This document shows, one piece after another, positions 15,537-20,121 of a DNA stretch of 20,121 nucleotides. The notes below the pieces were generated by a model that did not search any database, was not told where the DNA came from, and was given only the letters and a program-made list of their open reading frames with translations. The position numbers were made by a program, and so were the translations under genes. This DNA comes from UBA10183 sp041653835 (GTDB lineage Bacteria > Omnitrophota > Gorgyraeia > Gorgyraeales > Gorgyraeaceae). Positions within the stretch are counted from its first letter, which is position 1. Each line of letters opens with the position of its first letter. Location: assembly GCA_041653835.1 (NCBI GenBank), contig JBAZEP010000030.1:1-20121 (forward strand), read 5' to 3'.

Positions 15537-17301
15537 ATAATTTATGCGAAGGTAATCTTTTGTGCGCCGGTAAGATATGCCCGCTCAATTTATTTACCGC
15601 CAGGAAAATCACGCCTAATGATAACAAAAGAAGCAGGACAGCGGCGATACCAAGCGCGTAATTACTTTCGGGGATATAATGTCTGGTCAGGAGATTCCAA
15701 AGCGAATAAAGCGTGGTTGCCATCATGAATATGGCCGGAAGGATGGTAAAATAGCTGGATTTTTTACGTTTGGCAAGCCACACAGATACCAATATCAGGC
15801 TCAACGCGGCAAGAAGCTGGTTCGCGGAACCGAAAACCGGCCATATCTGCTTAAAGCTTCCGGTATAACACAAGATCAGCATAAGCCCGGCGGCAAGAGA
15901 AGCGTTGAACATATATGATTTGAAGAGCCGCGGCGGTTTTTTCATTATTATCGCCCATAATTCTTCGAATAAATAACGATTAAGCCTTACCGCCGTATCC
16001 AATGTGGTGATCACGAATCCCTCTATCATTAAAATCCCCAAAACCGTCCCGCTCGCTACGGAAAGACCTAATGATTTGTTCAGTAGTGTCCCCATAGCCA
16101 ATGAAAATGCCAGGACAGGGTTACCTGAAGCGCCTTTTGCCGACGGGTTGACAATATCGCTATAAACGGAAAAATCCAACCCGCCTGCTACAGTCAATAC
16201 CACCAATACAGCCAGGAGGGATTCTAATATCATCCCGCCATAACCAACCCTTTTGGCGTCCGATTCCCTGGATATTTGCTTGGAAACAGTGCCGCCTGCG
16301 ACAAGCGTGTGAAACCCGGATATCGCCCCGCATGCCACGGTAATAAAAAGGAACGGCCATATAGGCCCTAACATATCAGTGCCGTTGGCGATATTGAAGG
16401 CCGGCGCCTGTAGTTTTATCCCTGCTAAGCCGCCTCCGATTACCCCGGCGAACAGGAAACAAATCCCAATATAAAGCAGGAAACAATTGGTAAAATCCCT
16501 GGGTTGTAAAAGCACCCATACCGGAATGCCTGCCGCTACTACCACGTAAAGAGTAAGGACTATCATCCATACCTGCGGGTTAAGGGCAACCGGGAAAACT
16601 ATGCCTATCATTATTGAGAATATGCCTATTATCAAAGCAAAGGCCCCGGTCAACGCGACATTGCGCCGCCTTTTATAGAGTAAAAATCCTATCAGCGGAG
16701 CGCATAAAGTCATGATGATTACCGAAGTGGACGCTATGCCCCCGATGCGGACTTTGATTACGCCGTCTGGACCTGTCAGTGTTTTTAATATGGTTTCCCC
16801 GGGCGCAATCCTCATTGTTTCCAGAGGTACCAGTGATGTCAGGGATATGGCGGTAAGATGCAAAAAGGCGGATGTAACAAAAAGAAGCATTATAATGGTA
16901 AATGATATCAGCAGGAAAAAACCAAATCTGCCCAATGTGCGGTCAGTTACCTCCGCGATAGAATGGCCTTTTTCCCGGATACTTACAAACAGGGCGGTAT
17001 AATCCTGGACAGCGCCTATAAATACCGTACCCAGGACAACCCATAACCATATAGGCGCGTAACCAAACGCCAGGGCAACCGTAGGCCCGATAATCGGCCC
17101 CGCGCCGGCGATCGACGCGAAATGATGGGAAAAAACAATCCCTAATTTGGTGGGGACATAATCCACGCCGTCTTCCATGGCAATGGCGGGCGTAGGGGTT
17201 TTATCGTTTGCCTCGAATATCCGGGCGATATATCTTCCGTAAAACTTATACGCCAGGAAATAGACCGGCAAAGAAAGTATAAGCAGTAAACCTATATTCA
17301 T
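15535..17301 (-). CDS. cstA: CstA-family carbon-starvation / peptide-pyruvate transporter
   Basis: The 588-aa polytopic membrane protein carries the CstA core: F-S-H-H-F-A-S-I-A-G-A-G-P-I-I-G-P-T-V-A (~residues 57-76), a second run W-V-V-L-G-T-V-F-I-G-A-V-Q-D-Y, and S-G-F-H-T-L-V-A-G-G-T-V-S-K-Q further on, with many hydrophobic helices. Family members import peptides or pyruvate, often during nutrient limitation. It is shorter than E. coli CstA (701 aa) but near the ~600 aa of many other bacterial members. The start lies 6 nt after the zinc-ribbon gene stop with only a weak purine-rich ribosome site, so translational coupling is likely. The substrate cannot be decided from sequence. Confidence 0.93.
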   Translation of the reverse strand: MNIGLLLILSLPVYFLAYKFYGRYIARIFEANDKTPTPAIAMEDGVDYVPTKLGIVFSHHFASIAGAGPIIGPTVALAFGYAPIWLWVVLGTVFIGAVQDYTALFVSIREKGHSIAEVTDRTLGRFGFFLLISFTIIMLLFVTSAFLHLTAISLTSLVPLETMRIAPGETILKTLTGPDGVIKVRIGGIASTSVIIMTLCAPLIGFLLYKRRRNVALTGAFALIIGIFSIMIGIVFPVALNPQVWMIVLTLYVVVAAGIPVWVLLQPRDFTNCFLLYIGICFLFAGVIGGGLAGIKLQAPAFNIANGTDMLGPIWPFLFITVACGAISGFHTLVAGGTVSKQISRESDAKRVGYGGMILESLLAVLVVLTVAGGLDFSVYSDIVNPSAKGASGNPVLAFSLAMGTLLNKSLGLSVASGTVLGILMIEGFVITTLDTAVRLNRYLFEELWAIIMKKPPRLFKSYMFNASLAAGLMLILCYTGSFKQIWPVFGSANQLLAALSLILVSVWLAKRKKSSYFTILPAIFMMATTLYSLWNLLTRHYIPESNYALGIAAVLLLLLSLGVIFLAVNKLSGHILPAHKRLPSHKL

Positions 17302-17307
17302 GAGATA

Positions 17308-17781
17308 TTAAGATTTTCTCTTCCTGAAACCAACTCGTTTTTTCCTGCCTGGTTTCCTGCTTTCCGGATTCCTCTGTTTATCGAAATGCTGTTCCCGGAA
17401 AAAGCCTTCTTTTCTTGGCGTGTTATCCTGGTTCCCTTTGAATGAATCCCTGTTTTTGCGTTTCGAAAAACATTCTTTGCAATATACAGGACGATCCCCG
17501 CTCGGTTTAAAGGGGACTTCGCATTCCTTGCCGCAATCACAACATATTACTTTGGTAAAATTCCTGTCCCTGAAATTATGGTCCCTGTTTTCCCTGTTAT
17601 CATGGCGGGGGCGGTCAAAGCGCTGAAAAGGTTTTGCCGAAGGCTGCGCGATAAGCATGTCTATTTTTCTTTCCAGGGATGTTAACTGCCCCTGCATTTT
17701 ATTGATCAGGAACGCTATGTCCTGCCCATCTCCGCTATCCTGCGGAATCGCAGGGCTTTTACGTCTAAATTTTTTCTTCAT
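17308..17781 (-). CDS. CxxC-x17-CxxC zinc-ribbon protein, 157 aa
   Basis: Cys80 and Cys83, then exactly 17 residues, then Cys101 and Cys104: a CxxC-x17-CxxC knuckle with two extra Cys (81, 87). It is preceded by a short helix (~20-45) and flanked by long Arg/Lys/Asn/Phe-rich, low-complexity tails. The domain is recognised as a family in Omnitrophota and Patescibacteria, but its role is unknown; the strongly basic tails suggest nucleic-acid binding (inference). AGGAGAG lies close before the ATG. It starts 21 bp after mscL and ends 6 bp before cstA, so it belongs to the same transcript. Confidence 0.88.
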   Translation of the reverse strand: MKKKFRRKSPAIPQDSGDGQDIAFLINKMQGQLTSLERKIDMLIAQPSAKPFQRFDRPRHDNRENRDHNFRDRNFTKVICCDCGKECEVPFKPSGDRPVYCKECFSKRKNRDSFKGNQDNTPRKEGFFREQHFDKQRNPESRKPGRKKRVGFRKRKS

Positions 17782-17802
17782 CTCTCTCCTTTTTAATATG
17801 TT

Positions 17803-18156
17803 TTACTGTTTGCTTAACGGCCGCGCTTTTTTCAGATGATTAATCCCCCTGACTACCAGAAAGATACAAAACGCCACTATCAAGAAATCAATTACTGTAT
17901 TTATAAATAACCCGTAATTAAGGGTAACCGCGGGAATCGACGGGGTAGGCGGCGTATTGATAACTCCTTCTTTAAGAACTATTTTCAGGCTTTTGAAATC
18001 AACTCCGCCTAACAATATACCCAGAGGCGGCATCATCACATCTCCTACCAGAGAAGTGACTATTTTACCAAACGAAGCTCCTATTACAATGCCCACCGCC
18101 ATATCTACTGCGTCGCCTTTAACAGCAAATTCCTTGAATTCTTTCACTATTGACAT
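17803..18156 (-). CDS. mscL: Large-conductance mechanosensitive channel MscL
   Basis: The 117-aa protein has the MscL N-terminal amphipathic helix and pore-lining TM1 (K-E-F-x-x-F-A-V-K-G-D-A-V-D-M-A-V-G, residues ~5-22, continuing to ~43), a short periplasmic loop, and TM2 (~83-105) with N-T-V-I-D-F-L-I-V-A-F. It releases solutes on hypo-osmotic shock. The protein ends soon after TM2 with a basic tail and lacks the usual C-terminal helical bundle (E. coli MscL has 136 aa). GGAG stands 6 nt before the ATG. It follows the DUF748 gene by 23 bp. Confidence 0.96.
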   Translation of the reverse strand: MSIVKEFKEFAVKGDAVDMAVGIVIGASFGKIVTSLVGDVMMPPLGILLGGVDFKSLKIVLKEGVINTPPTPSIPAVTLNYGLFINTVIDFLIVAFCIFLVVRGINHLKKARPLSKQ

Positions 18157-18179
18157 GAGGTACTCCTTCTCGCTCTTCG

Positions 18180-19832
18180 CTATTGGGTTTCGAAAACCGT
18201 AAGAGTGAACTCCATGGGCACGTATCCCATACTGCTTTGCGCCTCGCGATTAGTTCCGATGCTTACCCGCGCCTTATCAAATCCTTCGGTAATGAAAAAA
18301 TCATAAACTACCCGGCCGCGAGCCTCAGCCAGGATATCCAAGGCTCCCTTATCCACGGGCGCGTCTTCTATCAACCGGCGCTTTATTTCAGCGTCTATTT
18401 TTTCCTGATCGAGCTTGCCGCTTGAAGATTTAAGATCTCTCGTCAAATCCCCGTAGGAACGGAGTCCAAAAAACTCTATATATAGCTGGCTGTATAAAGC
18501 GCTGTCTGGTCTGGTGGATTCCTTGCGCATAGCCTGATATCTGGTCTCAAACGTTTCTTTGCGCATAGCCTGCCAGTCCGCCTTAATATCATAGCTGCCA
18601 TTAATTTCCAAAAGCAGCCTGGGCCGTTCCTTTAAGCCTTTAAGCAATATCCGCAATCGTTCTTTGTTGTCATCTGACAGATCTGCTTTGCCGGGCGCAA
18701 AACGCACATAACCCATTTCTTCGGTCCCGGATTCCGAACCTGCAAGCGAGAGCAGAAACATCAATGGCTTAGTGACAATTTTCATGAAGAAGTTCCTTGC
18801 TACCTGTCCTATAAGATGGAAATACTCAAATTTTGGATCGCTCATGTCTCCTGTCACAGGCAAAGAAATATTTATGCGGCCTTGCGGATCTTCCAGAAGC
18901 CCTACTGCCAGGCCAAAAGGCATATTCAGCGCGTCCTTACTGACAACTTTATCTCCGAAATCAAATTGCTGCACCAAGATCTTATGGCTGGCTTTGAACT
19001 GATTATCCGCGATAGTGTAGCTCATCTTCATGTCTAATTTTCCGTCTTTTACCGCGCGGCCCGTATATTTGCCCACATAAGGGGTCAGGACCTGCAAAGC
19101 GTAATTATTCAGGGAAAATACAGCGTCGAGCTTAAGTGGATTGACAAAAGGCATCAGCAATGCTTCCGCAGCGATGCTGCCTTTTTCATCGAGGGCGCAG
19201 TTAAAAAAGACTTTTATCTGAGCGTCAGGTCTGGTGGAGATCCCGCTGACGCGTATTTCTATATTGCTCAATACTGTCTTGAAATTAGGCTCTACGCTCT
19301 TATCAACAAAACTGATACTGCCAAGCTTTAAAGCCAGTGAATCCACGGTTACAGGAGGAAGAGAATCCGCCGAGGGCAGTTGAGCCGCGGCTGGTTTTTC
19401 AGCCTGGGATTTTTTCTCCGTGTCAGATTGCAAGGACGCCGCGAGCTCCAGCAGATTTATATTCCCGTCTGCCAAAAGCGCGGCATTGATCTGCAAGCCA
19501 TCCAGGCCAAACGATTCAACTTGAATTTCTTTCCTGAGCAAACTGATAAAACTTATATCAGCCCAAAACTTGTCAAACCCGGCCATTACTTGTTTATCGC
19601 TATCCATAATGGCGAATCCCTTGACGTTCAGGCGCAGCAGGAACGGATTGAAGAATATCGAGCGTACCTGCACAGTATGTTTAAGTAATTTAGTTCCCTG
19701 GCTTCTAACCGCCCAAGGCGCTCCAACAGGAATGACAACGTAAGCGAGGAATAAATAGAAAAGGAAAATCCCGAGGACAATCTTAGCGGCAAGAATGGCA
19801 ATTTTCCGTACTGCAGAAAATATATTTACCAT
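18180..19832 (-). CDS. DUF748 (AsmA-like) envelope protein
   Basis: The 550-aa protein has one N-terminal membrane helix (~residues 9-31), then the DUF748/AsmA-type beta-rich region (~50-360), with the usual sequence of V-x-S-x-x-x-x-P-F-x-L-R-L, V-x-S-F-x-L-D-G-L and I-S-F-V-D-K-S. A C-terminal OmpA-like segment follows (F-A-P-G-K-A-D-L-S-D-D-N... and a final A-E-A-R-G-R-V-V-Y-D-F-F). Such proteins span the periplasm and are thought to act in lipid or outer-membrane homeostasis. A local duplication gives Q-A-M-R-K-E twice, matching a 14-bp DNA repeat at 18523-18536 and 18559-18572. A GGCGGG-type ribosome site is close to the ATG. First well-defined gene of the mscL-cstA cluster. Confidence 0.88.
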   Translation of the reverse strand: MVNIFSAVRKIAILAAKIVLGIFLFYLFLAYVVIPVGAPWAVRSQGTKLLKHTVQVRSIFFNPFLLRLNVKGFAIMDSDKQVMAGFDKFWADISFISLLRKEIQVESFGLDGLQINAALLADGNINLLELAASLQSDTEKKSQAEKPAAAQLPSADSLPPVTVDSLALKLGSISFVDKSVEPNFKTVLSNIEIRVSGISTRPDAQIKVFFNCALDEKGSIAAEALLMPFVNPLKLDAVFSLNNYALQVLTPYVGKYTGRAVKDGKLDMKMSYTIADNQFKASHKILVQQFDFGDKVVSKDALNMPFGLAVGLLEDPQGRINISLPVTGDMSDPKFEYFHLIGQVARNFFMKIVTKPLMFLLSLAGSESGTEEMGYVRFAPGKADLSDDNKERLRILLKGLKERPRLLLEINGSYDIKADWQAMRKETFETRYQAMRKESTRPDSALYSQLYIEFFGLRSYGDLTRDLKSSSGKLDQEKIDAEIKRRLIEDAPVDKGALDILAEARGRVVYDFFITEGFDKARVSIGTNREAQSSMGYVPMEFTLTVFETQ

Positions 19833-19875
19833 ATCCCGCCTTTCGTAATATGTGGCTGTGCTAAATTGTATTAAG

Positions 19876-20043
19876 CTATAACTCTATTCTTACTGCCAAC
19901 AAGCCTATTATATAGAGCATAACGCCGAATATCAAACAAAAAATGCCGGCTATGCCGCAAAGACTTTTGCGGCGTAAGAAAATCGGAAAACCAGAGATAG
20001 GATTATAGCTGGAACAGTATGTCCATCCAGGAAAGATGAACAT
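19876..20043 (-). CDS. Small membrane peptide, 55 aa (tentative)
   Basis: A 55-codon frame starts with ATG 1 nt after the stop of the upstream partial gene and ends with TAG 43 bp before the DUF748 start. It reads as a short polar N-terminus with aromatic and Gly/Pro residues, a basic turn (L-R-R-K-S), and one clear membrane helix (~residues 30-50). The tight spacing suggests translational coupling. There is no good Shine-Dalgarno and no recognised family, so it could also be a chance frame. Confidence 0.4.
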   Translation of the reverse strand: MFIFPGWTYCSSYNPISGFPIFLRRKSLCGIAGIFCLIFGVMLYIIGLLAVRIEL

Positions 20044-20044
20044 A

Positions 20045-20121
20045 TTAGAACTTATGACTGAAAGTATAGGTAGCTGAATCCTGTTTGATCTTTGCCCTGC
20101 CGCGCATATTAAATAACTTGA
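20045..20121 (-). CDS. C-terminal end of a possible outer-membrane beta-barrel protein
   Basis: The last 24 codons of a gene entering from the right edge end at TAA (20047-20045). The tail reads T-Y-T-F-S-H-K-F, with alternating hydrophobic residues and a terminal Phe, as in the C-terminal strand (Bam signal) of outer-membrane barrel proteins. Too little is visible to name it. If right, the cell has an outer membrane, in line with the DUF748 neighbour. Confidence 0.4.
   Translation of the reverse strand, partial: KLFNMRGRAKIKQDSATYTFSHKF

Noticed and set aside
15315..15728. Plus-strand frame of 137 codons
   Set aside because: It reads antisense through tRNA-Leu, the terminator and the end of cstA.

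Overview
The window looks like a chromosomal segment of an uncultured, Gram-negative-type bacterium, most plausibly Candidatus Omnitrophota. That assignment is an inference from the gene mix: a giant repeat-rich exported protein with C39-peptidase-like domains, a CxxC-x17-CxxC zinc-ribbon protein, a DUF748 (AsmA-like) envelope protein, a TPR/GT-C glycosyltransferase and a FIST signalling operon. I see no transposase, integrase, phage gene or CRISPR array.

Layout. (1) Positions 1-9062, minus strand: one uninterrupted reading frame of at least 3020 codons that runs off the left edge. It has an N-terminal export signal, a charged helical segment, two internal C39-like papain-fold domains, aromatic- and Thr-rich beta-type stretches, and a distal array of ~125-residue composite repeats built on a [DN]-[ILV]-F-G motif. 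(2) Positions 9063-9311: its control region, with a strong promoter, a cyclic di-GMP-I (GEMM) riboswitch aptamer, and a terminator hairpin whose 5' arm is part of the aptamer. (3) Positions 9368-9840, minus strand: a small two-helix membrane protein and tRNA-Glu(CUC). (4) Positions 10023-13645, plus strand: a tightly packed operon of a FIST sensory protein, a GAF/histidine kinase and a REC-GGDEF response regulator, with a near-leaderless start. (5) Positions 13638-15489, minus strand: tRNA-Leu(GAG), followed after 3 nt by a TMTC-like GT-C glycosyltransferase with C-terminal TPRs. (6) Positions 15488-20121, minus strand: an apparent operon reading (from the right edge) end of a possible outer-membrane barrel protein, a 55-aa membrane peptide, DUF748, MscL, zinc-ribbon protein and CstA, closed by a strong hairpin terminator.

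Main idea. A c-di-GMP riboswitch appears to gate transcription of a giant exported protein. About 1 kb away, divergently transcribed, is a signalling operon whose output protein carries a GGDEF (diguanylate cyclase-type) domain. Together they could form a compact local circuit: a signal sensed through FIST/GAF passes through His-Asp relay to c-di-GMP, which relieves a terminator and allows the costly >9 kb surface protein to be made. The riboswitch and the domains are seen directly in the sequence; the circuit and the ON polarity are inferences.
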